A DNA stretch of 64,000 bases from an uncultured Paludibacter sp. (GCA_937927845.1 CALFXE010000027.1:51211-115210); one strand, 5' to 3'; positions 8,230 to 17,425 are shown, counted from the stretch's first letter. Made by a program: numbers and translations. The notes: generated by a model from the sequence alone, not told the origin.

Positions 8230-9615
8230 ATGGAAATTGTAATTATTATCATCGGTATCATTACAGGTTTAGCGATAGGATTTTTAATAGCTAAGCAAAA
8301 AAGTGCAAAAGTCATACAGACAGAAAGAGAAATAAGTCTCAAAACTGAACGTGAATTTATAGCTCAGAAAGCGAAAACGGAAAGTGAAATCGAGTTTTTA
8401 AACATACAAATTACTGAAAAGCAAAATCAGATTGTTAATCTGCAACAGGCTATTGCAGATAAAGACAAGGTAATTACATCAGCAAACATAAAAGTTGCTG
8501 AAAAAGATTCGGAATTGAAAGCTTTACAGGAAAAGCTTGCTACTCTTAAAGAAGAAGTCGACAGTATAGGTTTAAAATATGCTGCTGAATTTAAGAATCT
8601 TGCTAATGAAATTCTTGAAGATAAGTCGCAACGCTTTACTCAAAAGAATAAGGAGAATTTGGAGGCAATATTGAAGCCTTTGGATGATAATATCAAAGAG
8701 TTTAAGAAAACTGTTAGCGACACATATCAAACAGAGGCAAAAGAGAGATTTTCTCTTGGAGCTGAGGTGAAAAGGTTAGCTGAACTTAACCAGCAGATGA
8801 GTGAAGAGGCAAGAAATCTGACTCGTGCTTTAAAAGGAGAAGCTAAGACTCAGGGCGACTGGGGCGAAATGATTTTAGAGAAAATCTTAGAGAAATCAGG
8901 TTTACGAAAAGGCGAAGAATATTTTATGCAAGAAGAATTAAAAGATGATACAGGAACAGCTTTAAGGTCGGATGTAGAAAATAAAAAGATGCGACCTGAT
9001 GCTATTATAAAATATCCTGATAATCGTTCGGTAATAATCGATTCAAAAGTTTCTTTAAATGCCTTTACTCGTTATATCGAGGCAACAGAGCCGGAAATTC
9101 AACAACAAGAACTTGCTTCGCATGTTGCAGCAATAAAAAATCATATAGTAGCATTAAGTTCGAAAGGATATGATGATTATGATAAAGCCCTTGACTTTGT
9201 TATGATGTTTATTCCGAGTGAACCTGCTTATATTGCAGCTATGCAGGGAGATAGTAATTTGTGGTCATTTGCATACGATAAAAGGATTTTGTTGATGAAT
9301 CCGACTAACTTAATAACTTCTTTGAAATTGATTGTAGACTTATGGAAACGGGAATATCAAAATCGTAATGCACAGGCAATTGCAGACAGAGGTGCTTTAT
9401 TATATGATAAATTTGTAGGTTTCGTTGAAAAAATGAATGAAGTAGGCGATAGATTAGAAAAAGCCACCGATTCATATCAGGCAGCATACAAACAACTATC
9501 AACCGGCCCGGGCAATTTAATTCGTCAGGCTGATGAAATGAAATCGCTTGGGTTAAAATCAAAGAAAAGCTTAGATAAATATTTACCTGCCGAAGAAGAT
9601 GATGTTGTGAAGTAA
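8230..9615 (+). CDS. rmuC: DNA recombination protein RmuC
   Basis: The 461-aa protein has an N-terminal membrane helix (2-20), a coiled coil (about 25-125) and the RmuC domain (about 170-400). The domain contains LKGEAKTQGDWGEMILEKIL and a PD-(D/E)XK-like core (MRPDAIIKYPDN, IIDSKVSLNAF). RmuC limits inversions between short repeats, presumably as a nuclease acting on DNA structures. It is transcribed alone from its own promoter. Confidence 0.95.
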   Translation: MEIVIIIIGIITGLAIGFLIAKQKSAKVIQTEREISLKTEREFIAQKAKTESEIEFLNIQITEKQNQIVNLQQAIADKDKVITSANIKVAEKDSELKALQEKLATLKEEVDSIGLKYAAEFKNLANEILEDKSQRFTQKNKENLEAILKPLDDNIKEFKKTVSDTYQTEAKERFSLGAEVKRLAELNQQMSEEARNLTRALKGEAKTQGDWGEMILEKILEKSGLRKGEEYFMQEELKDDTGTALRSDVENKKMRPDAIIKYPDNRSVIIDSKVSLNAFTRYIEATEPEIQQQELASHVAAIKNHIVALSSKGYDDYDKALDFVMMFIPSEPAYIAAMQGDSNLWSFAYDKRILLMNPTNLITSLKLIVDLWKREYQNRNAQAIADRGALLYDKFVGFVEKMNEVGDRLEKATDSYQAAYKQLSTGPGNLIRQADEMKSLGLKSKKSLDKYLPAEEDDVVK

Positions 9616-9637
9616 TCCGCCGACTGCAACGTATGGG

Positions 9638-9679
9638 GAGATCCCTCACTCGCTACGCTCATTCGGAATGACACGCTCG
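9638..9679. repeat. Dispersed-repeat-like GC-richer segment
   Basis: A short stretch (GGGAGATCCCTCACTCGC and following bases) is clearly richer in G+C than the flanking AT-rich spacer. It resembles the small dispersed elements often seen between genes in Bacteroidota. No second copy is seen in this window. Confidence 0.3.
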
Positions 9680-9731
9680 ATATCAAGTGAAGTGTAGAAG
9701 TCAATATAGCTTCGGGTTTTAATTTTTTTCT

Positions 9732-9763
9732 TTTGTGGTAACCACATTAATTTAGTAATTTTG
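9732..9763 (+). promoter_or_regulatory. Promoter of the DUF3467 gene
   Basis: TTTG (9732-9735), a 20-nt spacer and TAATTTTG (9756-9763) match the Bacteroidota consensus completely. The start codon follows 29 nt downstream. Confidence 0.7.
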
Positions 9764-9792
9764 CGACTAATAGAAATTTAAAAAATATAATC

Positions 9793-10104
9793 ATGGATCC
9801 CAAAAATCAAAACCAGCTTAATATAGAATTAACGCCTGAAATAGCGGAAGGTATATATTCTAATCTTGCAATCATTTCACATTCAACATCAGAGTTTGTA
9901 ATAGATTTTGTCCGTATAATGCCGGGTACACCAAAGGCTAATGTAAAGTCGCGTATCATATTAACTCCCGAACACGCAAAACGGTTATTGTTTGCACTTC
10001 AGGAAAATATTGCAAAATACGAAAGTCAACAAGGCAAAATTAAAATTGCAGACAATCAAATGATGCCTCCTATACCAATGGGCTTTGGTGGTGGTGAAGC
10101 TTAA
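9793..10104 (+). CDS. DUF3467 family protein
   Basis: This 103-aa protein matches the DUF3467 pattern: SNLAIISHSTSEFVIDFVRI, then PGTPKANVKSRIILTPEHAK and LLFALQENIAKYE. The family is widespread and small, with no established function. It has its own promoter and converges with the DUF488 gene that ends at 10134. The C-terminus is Met/Pro/Gly-rich and probably flexible. Confidence 0.88.
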   Translation: MDPKNQNQLNIELTPEIAEGIYSNLAIISHSTSEFVIDFVRIMPGTPKANVKSRIILTPEHAKRLLFALQENIAKYESQQGKIKIADNQMMPPIPMGFGGGEA

Positions 10105-10133
10105 TATATTTTATTGGGTCTTTAACTTTAAAG

Positions 10134-10478
10134 TTAGATTTTATTCAACACATCGAGCAAAACTATTGCGTGATTGATTTTCGGATCTTTTGCAGCGTAT
10201 AGCAAAGTAAGATTTTGTGTTTCTGAAAGTGTTTTCAGGCGATGTAATTCTTCTGAGAAGTTAGTTAATTCCTCTTTATATAATGCAGAGAAAGTTTCAA
10301 AACGTTCCGCTTGATGATTAAACCATATTCGGAGTTCGGGAGATGGAGTGATTGTTTTATTCCATTCGTCAAGTGTAGCAAACTCTTTACTTACACCTCT
10401 GGGCCACAGTCTGTCAACTAAGATTCTGTAACCATCATCCTCAGAAGGGATTTCGTATATACGTTTAATTTTTATCAT
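10134..10478 (-). CDS. DUF488 family protein (YeaO-like)
   Basis: The 114-aa sequence has the family signature RILVDRLWPRGVSKE (about residues 18-32), LDEWNKTITPSPELRIWFNH and LTLLYAAKDPKINHA. The biochemical role of YeaO-like proteins is not established. It starts 7 nt after the GtrA-family gene and probably shares its transcript. Confidence 0.9.
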   Translation of the reverse strand: MIKIKRIYEIPSEDDGYRILVDRLWPRGVSKEFATLDEWNKTITPSPELRIWFNHQAERFETFSALYKEELTNFSEELHRLKTLSETQNLTLLYAAKDPKINHAIVLLDVLNKI

Positions 10479-10485
10479 CTCTATT

Positions 10486-10971
10486 CTACTTAAAAGTAAA
10501 CTTCTTTTGAGAAAGATAACTTATAATTACAGCAAGAATTGTAATTCCCATTTTTGATGGTGTGGGAAATAAACCTGCTATATCTACTAACAATTTTAAA
10601 CCGAAATAGTTGAGACTAAGATTGAAAATTACCACTAATCCGTATCTTACAATCTGGGTTTTTCCTCTTAATGCAGATGAAGTGAAAGTTACATATTTCT
10701 GTAATAAAAAGCCGGTAATAAAACTTATTGGGAAAGATAATGCCAATGCAGCTATATGCGAACTTAAAGTAACAAAGCCTAAATGCAACATCTGTTTTTC
10801 CAGTATAAAATGAAATGTACAGAAATATAATATCCAGTCGAACATCAAATTAGCTGCACCGGTTACACCATACCTGAAAAATTCAATTGTAAAGTATTTA
10901 CTGAATGGAGGGTAGAAAAAATCTACTATTTTGCGTATGTTTGTTCCGGTTGATATAAGAAATTTTCGCAT
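10486..10971 (-). CDS. GtrA family membrane protein
   Basis: This 161-aa protein has four predicted membrane helices and the GtrA signatures FFRYGVTGAANLMFDWILYF near residue 30 and ISYLSQKKFTFK at the C-terminus. GtrA-type proteins are thought to move lipid-linked sugars across the inner membrane or to assist such transfer. No glycosyltransferase gene is next to it, so the substrate is unknown. A minus-strand -7 box (TACATTTG) lies at 11023-11030. Confidence 0.88.
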   Translation of the reverse strand: MRKFLISTGTNIRKIVDFFYPPFSKYFTIEFFRYGVTGAANLMFDWILYFCTFHFILEKQMLHLGFVTLSSHIAALALSFPISFITGFLLQKYVTFTSSALRGKTQIVRYGLVVIFNLSLNYFGLKLLVDIAGLFPTPSKMGITILAVIISYLSQKKFTFK

Positions 10972-10975
10972 TGTG

Positions 10976-11006
10976 TTGTCAATTGTTACAATTTTGTTTA
11001 CTTTTG
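10976..11006 (+). promoter_or_regulatory. Promoter of ksgA
   Basis: TTG (10976-10978), a 20-nt spacer and TACTTTTG (10999-11006) match the Bacteroidota promoter. It overlaps the divergent GtrA promoter region and lies 69 nt before the ksgA ATG. Confidence 0.65.
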
Positions 11007-11075
11007 TGCGGCGTTAAAAGCGCAAATGTACAAAAAATCTATTCAAAATAATTATGTCCGACGACTATCATAAGC

Positions 11076-11855
11076 ATGGCACAAGTAAGAGCAAAGAAAT
11101 ACTTGGGGCAGCACTTCCTCAGAGACATGGAGGTAGCGCATCGCATTGCTGGAAGCTTAGAGCTTACAGAGCGTGCTTGTGTTCTTGAAATCGGTCCCGG
11201 TACAGGCGTACTTACACAATTCCTTTTAAATAACGACAACATCAATTTAGCTGCTGTAGAGATTGATACAGAGTCGATTGAATTTCTTAATACCAATTAT
11301 CCTGAATTAAGGCTTGTTAATGCTGATTTTCTTAAAATCGATGTCAGCACAATTTTTCCTGATAAATTCAATATAATTGGTAACTTACCATATAATATAT
11401 CAAGCCAGATTTTCTTTAAGATTTTAGAAAATAGAGATAGGATACCTCAAGCTGTATGCATGATTCAGAAAGAAGTTGCAGAAAGAATGGCAGCGGTTCA
11501 CGGGAATAAAACTTACGGAATCCTTTCTGTGTTGATGCAGGCTTTTTATTCTATCGACTATCTTTTTACTGTCCACGAGCACGTGTTTGACCCTCCGCCT
11601 AAGGTCAAATCGGCTGTTATTCGCCTCACTCGAAATAATGTAAATAAGCTTGGTTGCGACGAACAATTATTTAAAGCAGTGGTGAAAACAGCCTTTAATC
11701 AAAGACGCAAAACATTGCGTAACTCGCTAAAACCTCTTGTTGGAAAAGAGAATCCCATATATGCCGACCCATTGTTTGATAAAAGACCTGAACAATTGAG
11801 CGTGTCTGCATTTGTAGATCTGACCAACAGGATTGAAATTGCGATAAGAGATTAA
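11076..11855 (+). CDS. rsmA: 16S rRNA dimethyladenosine transferase (KsgA/RsmA)
   Basis: The 259-aa enzyme dimethylates the two adjacent adenines in the terminal helix of 16S rRNA during small-subunit maturation. Visible motifs are LGQHFL (10-15), the SAM motif EIGPGTG (38-44), NLPYNIS (about 103-109) and FDPPPKVKSAVIRL in the middle, with FNQRRKTLRNSL in the C-terminal domain. Length and motif order are normal. Confidence 0.97.
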   Translation: MAQVRAKKYLGQHFLRDMEVAHRIAGSLELTERACVLEIGPGTGVLTQFLLNNDNINLAAVEIDTESIEFLNTNYPELRLVNADFLKIDVSTIFPDKFNIIGNLPYNISSQIFFKILENRDRIPQAVCMIQKEVAERMAAVHGNKTYGILSVLMQAFYSIDYLFTVHEHVFDPPPKVKSAVIRLTRNNVNKLGCDEQLFKAVVKTAFNQRRKTLRNSLKPLVGKENPIYADPLFDKRPEQLSVSAFVDLTNRIEIAIRD

Positions 11856-11872
11856 TTTTCTATTTCCAAACA

Positions 11873-11938
11873 GCAGTAAATTCACTGCAAATCAACTGTA
11901 AGCTGAGATTGTAAGCAGTTGATATAAAAAGAAAGGAG
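11873..11938 (+). promoter_or_regulatory. Two short hairpins and a strong Shine-Dalgarno before corA
   Basis: Between ksgA and corA, GCAGT/ACTGC (11873-11877 with 11884-11888) and ATCAACTG/CAGTTGAT (11891-11898 with 11916-11923) can form tandem hairpins. They are followed by AAAGGAG (11932-11938), placed 7 nt before the corA ATG. That spacing selects 11946 over the out-of-frame ATG at 11941. Neither hairpin is followed by a clear T run. A role in corA expression is possible but not shown. Confidence 0.4.
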
Positions 11939-11945
11939 TAATGAT

Positions 11946-12893
11946 ATGGCAGAACTAAGATTATTTTATCAGGAAGAAGGTAAACTGAAAATATCAAAGA
12001 CAATAGATATCCTTAAAAAAGTAAATCTAAAGGATATGATATGGATAGACTTGATAGATGTTTCTGATGCGATAGAATCTGAGCTTGAGCAATTTCTAAA
12101 GATATATATACAGGAAGATGAAGAGATTGAAGAAATTGAGATGAGTTCTCGGTATATTCAGACTGAGGATAGCATAGTTGCAAATTCCAACTTTTTACAG
12201 GATAATTTTCAGATGCAACCTGTATCTTTTATTTTGAAGAATGGCATTTTAGTTTCTGTGCGCGATACCGAATTGAAAACATTCAACGATACAGTAAAAA
12301 AGATATATGCCGACTCTAAAAGTTTTATGTCCGGATATCATGTTTTAGTGGCATTACTTGAAACAAGGGTGGAATATGATGCTGATATGATTGAATATAT
12401 TACTGATGAAATTACCAATTTAAGTAAAACTTTAAATACTGAAGATGATTTAAGTCAGGATATACTTATGAGAATCAAAGACCTTCAGGAAAAAGTGATG
12501 ATAATACGGCAGAATATTGTGGATAAGCAGAGAGTAGTATCTAATATGTTAAAGTCGAATTTGTTTCCACATGAATTATTACCGAAACTAACAATGGTTA
12601 TCAAGGATATTAATTCATTGTTTGAATATACTCGTTTTGGGTTCGACCGACTTGATTATCTGCAAGATACTTTCTTAGGGTTGGTAAATATTCAGCAAAA
12701 CAGAATAGTAAAGATATTTACTGTGGTGTCGGTGATTTTTATGCCACCGACACTTATTGCCAGTATTTACGGTATGAACTTCAAGCATATGCCCGAATTT
12801 GAATGGAAATATGGATATCCTTTTTCAATTCTTGTAATGCTTTTATTCTCTATTGCAGTTTTGATTTTCTTTAGAAGGAAGAAATGGTTATAA
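11946..12893 (+). CDS. corA: CorA family Mg2+/divalent cation transporter
   Basis: The 315-aa protein has a large N-terminal cytoplasmic domain, a long helix and two C-terminal membrane helices (about 255-275 and 290-310). The selectivity motif GMN (276-278, in YGMNF) sits between them, as in all CorA channels. It should form a pentamer in the inner membrane and take up Mg2+ or related ions. It follows ksgA and stops 2 nt before the convergent esterase gene. Confidence 0.95.
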   Translation: MAELRLFYQEEGKLKISKTIDILKKVNLKDMIWIDLIDVSDAIESELEQFLKIYIQEDEEIEEIEMSSRYIQTEDSIVANSNFLQDNFQMQPVSFILKNGILVSVRDTELKTFNDTVKKIYADSKSFMSGYHVLVALLETRVEYDADMIEYITDEITNLSKTLNTEDDLSQDILMRIKDLQEKVMIIRQNIVDKQRVVSNMLKSNLFPHELLPKLTMVIKDINSLFEYTRFGFDRLDYLQDTFLGLVNIQQNRIVKIFTVVSVIFMPPTLIASIYGMNFKHMPEFEWKYGYPFSILVMLLFSIAVLIFFRRKKWL

Positions 12894-12895
12894 CT

Positions 12896-14299
12896 TTAGT
12901 CGTCCCAATCATCGCTTCTGAAAGAAGATACCGGTAAATCACCCATGCCAAATAAATCACCGATAACGAAGTTTTCGAATGCATATCTTACTGCTACCGG
13001 ATTTGGTACTGATTCACTCGTTACTTCAAGCTTATTTCTTACAAATTTTGCTTTTGCCGGATAGAAAATCTTATCTTCGCCGGCAAGAGTAAAGTTTTGG
13101 GACTCTCCACCTTTAATATACAATCCGTTTGGAGCTTTTGCGAAATTTACAGTTACTGTATTACCATTAATATTTATGTCCTTATACTCCGGACTCTCAC
13201 CTTCAATTCCTGTTATATTATATGTTTTTGTAATAGCATTCAGTGCTAATCTTTCACCTGCTGCACGTTTGTTTGCCGGATGTATACATTCTTTTTCTCC
13301 CGTATCCATTAATATTGCTATTCCGGTATTATCTTCTTTTGCTGCAATTGTCTGAGCTTCTCTCAAAAAAGCTGAGTTTTTTCCACCATTATACTCAAAT
13401 GGTGCAATCTGACAAAAATAAAACGGAAAATTTTGATCCTCTAATCCCCATACTTTTCTCCATCCGTCTGTCATAGACTTAAACATTCCGGCATAGTCTT
13501 GATAATTATCTTTATTACTTTCACCTTGATACCATATAACACCTTTGATTCCATAACCTATTAATGGATAAATCATACCGTTATAAAGCATGGTAGGAGC
13601 TTGATGTTGATATTTGATATTTTCTTTTGATGTAGGAATAGTAGCTGTTGGAAATTCTTTTAGCATTTCCGCATCCATCCATGCTTCAATAGTCGACCCA
13701 CCCCATGAACTGGAAATCAATCCAACCGGCACATTAAGAGTTTCTTGAAGCAATCTTCCGAAATAATATGCAGTTGCACTAAAATTACGTACGCTTACAG
13801 GCATGGCTTCTTCCCATCGTCCGGTTACATCTGTTTGTTGCTCTAATTCTGCTTTGCGCTCTACCCTGAATAATCGTAATTTAGAATTTGTACTTTTTAA
13901 AATATCAAGATTACCACCCTCAACTGGCTGTCCGTTAAAGCCTCTCATAGGCATTTCCATATTGCTTTGACCGGAACATAGCCACACTTCACCAAGCAAA
14001 ATATTGCTTAATGTTACAGCTTTTCCATCACTTAATATAATAGAGTACGGACCTCCGGCTTTGCCTGTTGTAATTGACATTGACCATTTTCCATCATTAT
14101 CAGCAGTTGCTTTATATTTTTTTAAGTTCCAGCTTGTAATAGCAGTCACATTTTTATTAGGCTCAGCTTTACCCCAAATTTTAATTGTTGATTGCTGTTG
14201 TAGAACCATATCACTACTGAAGAAAGAGGGAAGAGAAATTTCTGCTCTGATAAAACTGAGTGATAATAGAAATAGAAATAAAATAATTGGCTTTTTCAT
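12896..14299 (-). CDS. Sialate O-acetylesterase family (SGNH-type)
   Basis: This 467-aa secreted protein has a signal peptide (to about residue 19) and an N-terminal beta domain (SDMVLQQQSTIKIWGKAEPN). The SGNH/GDSL-like esterase domain follows, with CSGQSNMEMPM near 110 (nucleophile Ser) and WYQGESN near 255. The family removes O-acetyl groups from sialic acids or plant glycans; the actual substrate cannot be decided here. No glycosidase is adjacent. Confidence 0.9.
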   Translation of the reverse strand: MKKPIILFLFLLSLSFIRAEISLPSFFSSDMVLQQQSTIKIWGKAEPNKNVTAITSWNLKKYKATADNDGKWSMSITTGKAGGPYSIILSDGKAVTLSNILLGEVWLCSGQSNMEMPMRGFNGQPVEGGNLDILKSTNSKLRLFRVERKAELEQQTDVTGRWEEAMPVSVRNFSATAYYFGRLLQETLNVPVGLISSSWGGSTIEAWMDAEMLKEFPTATIPTSKENIKYQHQAPTMLYNGMIYPLIGYGIKGVIWYQGESNKDNYQDYAGMFKSMTDGWRKVWGLEDQNFPFYFCQIAPFEYNGGKNSAFLREAQTIAAKEDNTGIAILMDTGEKECIHPANKRAAGERLALNAITKTYNITGIEGESPEYKDININGNTVTVNFAKAPNGLYIKGGESQNFTLAGEDKIFYPAKAKFVRNKLEVTSESVPNPVAVRYAFENFVIGDLFGMGDLPVSSFRSDDWDD

Positions 14300-14452
14300 C
14301 TTATTACTTTGTTAAAATACAATTAATAAACATTACTTAAATATATTGATTTGATAGAAATAATTCAGACGTAATAATTGCAAAATTAATTTTTTTATTT
14401 AACAATAGAACATTAACTGTAAAAATATGTTTTAAAAAATATGGTAAATTGA

Positions 14453-14482
14453 TTGTTAATAGAATTTATATTTTTATATTTG
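14453..14482 (+). promoter_or_regulatory. Promoter of the bactofilin gene
   Basis: TTG (14453-14455), a 19-nt spacer and TATATTTG (14475-14482) match the Bacteroidota consensus. The preceding spacer from the esterase start (14300-14452) is AT-rich and shows nothing else. Confidence 0.6.
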
Positions 14483-14594
14483 TGGAGCTTTTCGTTTAGA
14501 AAGCGATTAAGTTTGTTTAATAACTCTCTGTTTGTATTAATTTATCATGAAAATATTAATCCGTTGTTCGTTGAACAACCTAAATACTATTTAT

Positions 14595-15200
14595 ATGAAA
14601 CAAGAAGAAAAAAAGTATGATGATTCTCCTATTTTAATTCCTAAGAATAGTTTCTTGGAAGGGTACATTAAATCACACAAAGCAATTAGAATAGAATGTG
14701 ATTTTAATGGTACCATATTTACAAATAACAGAGTTATTGTTGATAGTTCATCTAAAATTACAGGAGATGTTATTTGCGCAGAATTAATATTGTCAGGCAC
14801 CATAATCGGCAATATATTTTGTTTTGGCAGAGTTACTTTAAATCAAGGTGCTAATGTAGTCGGGAAGATTTACACCTCTCTATTTACTAACGAACAAAAT
14901 ACTAACTTGGATTGTGTTATTCAAATTCCTGCACCGGAATTTATAAGCGAAGCAAAACAGATAATTGAGAATTTGAATATGGAGAAAGGCTTGTCTGTAG
15001 ATCCAATTCTTTCTCAAGTGCGTGAGCTATTCTATGAAAGTGCATTTGCAAGAAAAAATAATCCGGATAAGGAAATAGTTCATAAATTTACAGAGCAGCA
15101 AGCATCTAATAAAAATAACTCCTTTACTCAATCAAGTCAGTCTGCAAAAGAAAAGGTACATCAAAGTACAAATCAGGAATTAGTGGTTGAGAAAGTATAG
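14595..15200 (+). CDS. Bactofilin-like polymer-forming protein
   Basis: From the ATG at 14595 the product is 201 aa and starts MKQEEKKYDDSPILIPK. An in-frame ATG 48 nt upstream (14547) would add residues unlike the family. The core (about 20-110) shows the repeated beta-helix turns of bactofilins, e.g. IECDFNGTIFTNNRVIV, SKITGDVICAELILSGTI and NQGANVVGKIYT. The C-terminal 90 residues are polar and probably disordered. Bactofilins polymerise without nucleotide and act as membrane-associated scaffolds in shape or wall synthesis. It is followed 45 nt later by the CYTH gene. Confidence 0.8.
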   Translation: MKQEEKKYDDSPILIPKNSFLEGYIKSHKAIRIECDFNGTIFTNNRVIVDSSSKITGDVICAELILSGTIIGNIFCFGRVTLNQGANVVGKIYTSLFTNEQNTNLDCVIQIPAPEFISEAKQIIENLNMEKGLSVDPILSQVRELFYESAFARKNNPDKEIVHKFTEQQASNKNNSFTQSSQSAKEKVHQSTNQELVVEKV

Positions 15201-15245
15201 TTAGATGAATTACTAACCATTGTGAGCAAAAATAATAGTTAATTA

Positions 15246-15716
15246 ATGCCACAGGAAATCGAGAGAAAGTTTTTAGTTGTTTCAAATAGCTATAAAACAC
15301 AATCTTACAGACAAACTCATATCATACAGGGATATTTATCTAATTCGGATAAATCAACAGTTAGGATAAGGATATGCGATGATAAGGCTTTTCTTACCAT
15401 TAAAGGGAAAAGTAATTCGTCGGGTACCTCCCGTTACGAATGGGAGAAAGAAATTGCTATTGCAGAAGCAGAGGAACTTTTGCTCTTATGTAATGATATT
15501 GTTATAGAAAAAGATAGATATGAAGTAACTACGGGAGATCATATGTATGAAGTTGATGAGTTTTTAGGAGATAATACTGGTTTGGTCGTTGCGGAAATTG
15601 AACTTAAAAACGAAAGTGAATCTTTTTTTAAACCTGACTGGTTAGGTAAAGAAGTAACAGGTGATAAACGCTTTTATAATGTTTATTTATCAAAAAAGCC
15701 TTATAAAAACTGGTAA
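15246..15716 (+). CDS. CYTH domain protein (triphosphate tunnel metalloenzyme)
   Basis: The 156-aa protein begins with the ExExK signature in MPQEIERKFLV (residues 1-11) that coordinates metal and triphosphate. Further charged strands (STVRIRICDDKAFLTIKGK, RYEWEKEI, EVDEFLG, VAEIELKNE) line the tunnel. Bacterial members of this size are mostly inorganic triphosphatases; adenylate cyclase activity is less likely. The next gene begins 3 nt after its stop, which suggests cotranscription. Confidence 0.92.
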   Translation: MPQEIERKFLVVSNSYKTQSYRQTHIIQGYLSNSDKSTVRIRICDDKAFLTIKGKSNSSGTSRYEWEKEIAIAEAEELLLLCNDIVIEKDRYEVTTGDHMYEVDEFLGDNTGLVVAEIELKNESESFFKPDWLGKEVTGDKRFYNVYLSKKPYKNW

Positions 15717-15719
15717 AGT

Positions 15720-16493
15720 ATGTGCAAACAATCAATTTCATATATTAAACTGTCTTTATATTATAGTTTATTTATACTTATTTTCACATCGTGCCAAACG
15801 GTTAAATGGCAGGTAGTAGATTCGAAATCAGTAGCAATTCCAATAAATAATTCTACGGAAAACACTGCTGATATAAATATGAAAAAATTCATTCAGCCTT
15901 TTAAGGAACAGCTTGAAAAAGAAATGAATGTAGTTATTGGTTATACTGATAAAGACATGAAAGTACGTGCCCCTGAAAGTTTGATGTCTAATTTCTCGGC
16001 TGATGTATATCTTAATGTAGCACAAGACAAGATACAAGAGCATGTGGATTTTTCGATTGTAAATATAAAAGGATTAAGAGCACCAATTCCTGCTGGAAAT
16101 ATTACTGTGTCTCAAATTTTCGAATTAATGCCTTTCGAAAATGAGTTAGTTTTACTGTGGATTAAAGGAGAAGAGCTTATTAATCTTTTTGATTTTTTTG
16201 CATCCATCGGTGGAGAAGGGGTAGCAGGAATGAAAATGGGGATTCAAAACGGAAAGGCTGTTGATGTATTAATTGGAGGTAAATCATTGGTCAAAGATAA
16301 GGTGTACATTGTAGCCACCAATGATTATCTATCAGAAGGAAATGATGGGATGATTCAGCTTAAAAACTCTATAAAACGTTTGAATACAGGTGTTAAAGTT
16401 AGAGATATGCTGATTGATTATATTCAAAATGAAACAAAACAAGGCAAATCAATATCTTCGGAATTAGATGGAAGAATTTATATCAAAAAGTAA
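15720..16493 (+). CDS. 5'-nucleotidase C-terminal domain lipoprotein
   Basis: This 257-aa protein has a lipoprotein-type signal ending in LIFTSC (Cys25) and the substrate-binding C-terminal domain of UshA-type 5'-nucleotidases (NFSADVYLNVAQDK, IKGLRAPIPAGNITVSQIFE, ATNDYLSEGNDGM). The metal-binding catalytic domain is missing from this protein and is encoded by the next gene, 4 nt downstream. The two probably act together outside the inner membrane to hydrolyse nucleotides or related phosphoesters. Confidence 0.88.
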   Translation: MCKQSISYIKLSLYYSLFILIFTSCQTVKWQVVDSKSVAIPINNSTENTADINMKKFIQPFKEQLEKEMNVVIGYTDKDMKVRAPESLMSNFSADVYLNVAQDKIQEHVDFSIVNIKGLRAPIPAGNITVSQIFELMPFENELVLLWIKGEELINLFDFFASIGGEGVAGMKMGIQNGKAVDVLIGGKSLVKDKVYIVATNDYLSEGNDGMIQLKNSIKRLNTGVKVRDMLIDYIQNETKQGKSISSELDGRIYIKK

Positions 16494-16497
16494 ATAC

Positions 16498-17346
16498 ATG
16501 AGTACTAGGAAAACATTTATATTGCTGATACTTGTTTTGCAGACCTTTTTGATAATCGGTCAGCAACACAACAAATTAGTAATACTGCACACCAACGATA
16601 CACACAGTCAAATTGAACCTACATCTACTGATGCTGTTCGTAATGCCGATATGGGCGGTTATGCACGCAGGCTTGGTATAATTAATCAAATCAGACAACA
16701 AGAAGAAAATTTGATACTTTTAGATGCAGGTGATTTTTCACAAGGTACTCCATATTTCAATTTTTTCAAAGGCAGAGTAGAATTACAGGCTTATAATATG
16801 ATGTCTTATGATGCAGTAACCTTTGGTAATCATGAATTTGATAATGGAGTTGACTCCTTAGCTGCTGTTTTACAACTTGCTAAGTTTCCGGTTGTAGTTT
16901 CAAATTATGATGTAAAAAACACATCTCTTTCTACTGTAGTAAAGCCTTATTTGGTTTTGGAGAAGGGAAATATGCGTATAGGAATTATCGGCTTGGGAGT
17001 TGAATTGGAAGGCTTGGTTATGGGAAGTAATTTTAAAGGAATAAAATATTTAGATCCTATTTCTACAGTCAAAAAGTACGAGAAGTTTTTAAAGAAAAAC
17101 AAAAAATGTGACGTTATAATCTGCCTTTCTCATCTTGGAGCAGATTCAACATCTATAAAAATAAACGATTTCAATATTGCTAAACACTCTGAATATGTAG
17201 ATCTTATCATTGGTGGACATTCTCATTTGCTTCTTGAAAATGTAAAAGCAACAAATGCAAAAGGTAAAACTGTACTTATTGCACAGATGGCTAAAAGCGG
17301 GTGGTATTTAGGTCGCGTTGATTTGGAGTTGAAAAGTGCAAAATAA
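16498..17346 (+). CDS. 5'-nucleotidase metallophosphatase domain protein
   Basis: The ATG at 16498, just after the previous stop, is preferred over one 30 nt upstream inside the preceding gene; it gives 282 aa with a signal peptide. The calcineurin-like metal motifs are complete: LHTNDTHS, DAGDFSQG, FGNHEFD, SHLGAD and GGHSH. The protein ends where UshA would continue into its C-terminal domain, which is encoded by the gene before. Together they form a split 5'-nucleotidase in reversed order. Confidence 0.92.
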   Translation: MSTRKTFILLILVLQTFLIIGQQHNKLVILHTNDTHSQIEPTSTDAVRNADMGGYARRLGIINQIRQQEENLILLDAGDFSQGTPYFNFFKGRVELQAYNMMSYDAVTFGNHEFDNGVDSLAAVLQLAKFPVVVSNYDVKNTSLSTVVKPYLVLEKGNMRIGIIGLGVELEGLVMGSNFKGIKYLDPISTVKKYEKFLKKNKKCDVIICLSHLGADSTSIKINDFNIAKHSEYVDLIIGGHSHLLLENVKATNAKGKTVLIAQMAKSGWYLGRVDLELKSAK

Positions 17347-17364
17347 TCTGTTTTGAAAATAAAA

Positions 17365-17396
17365 TTTTCGTCTTTTTTCTATTTTCACTACCTTTG
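17365..17396 (+). promoter_or_regulatory. Promoter of rpoN
   Basis: A full -7 box TACCTTTG (17389-17396) lies 30 nt before the ATG. TTTTCG (17365-17370) is a weak -33 match at an 18-nt spacing. Confidence 0.5.
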
Positions 17397-17425
17397 CACC
17401 TGAATATTTGAAATCAAGACAGCAT

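Noticed and set aside
17408..17425. TTG start for rpoN
   Set aside because: The ATG at 17426 gives the normal region I start, MLRQSLEQKL.
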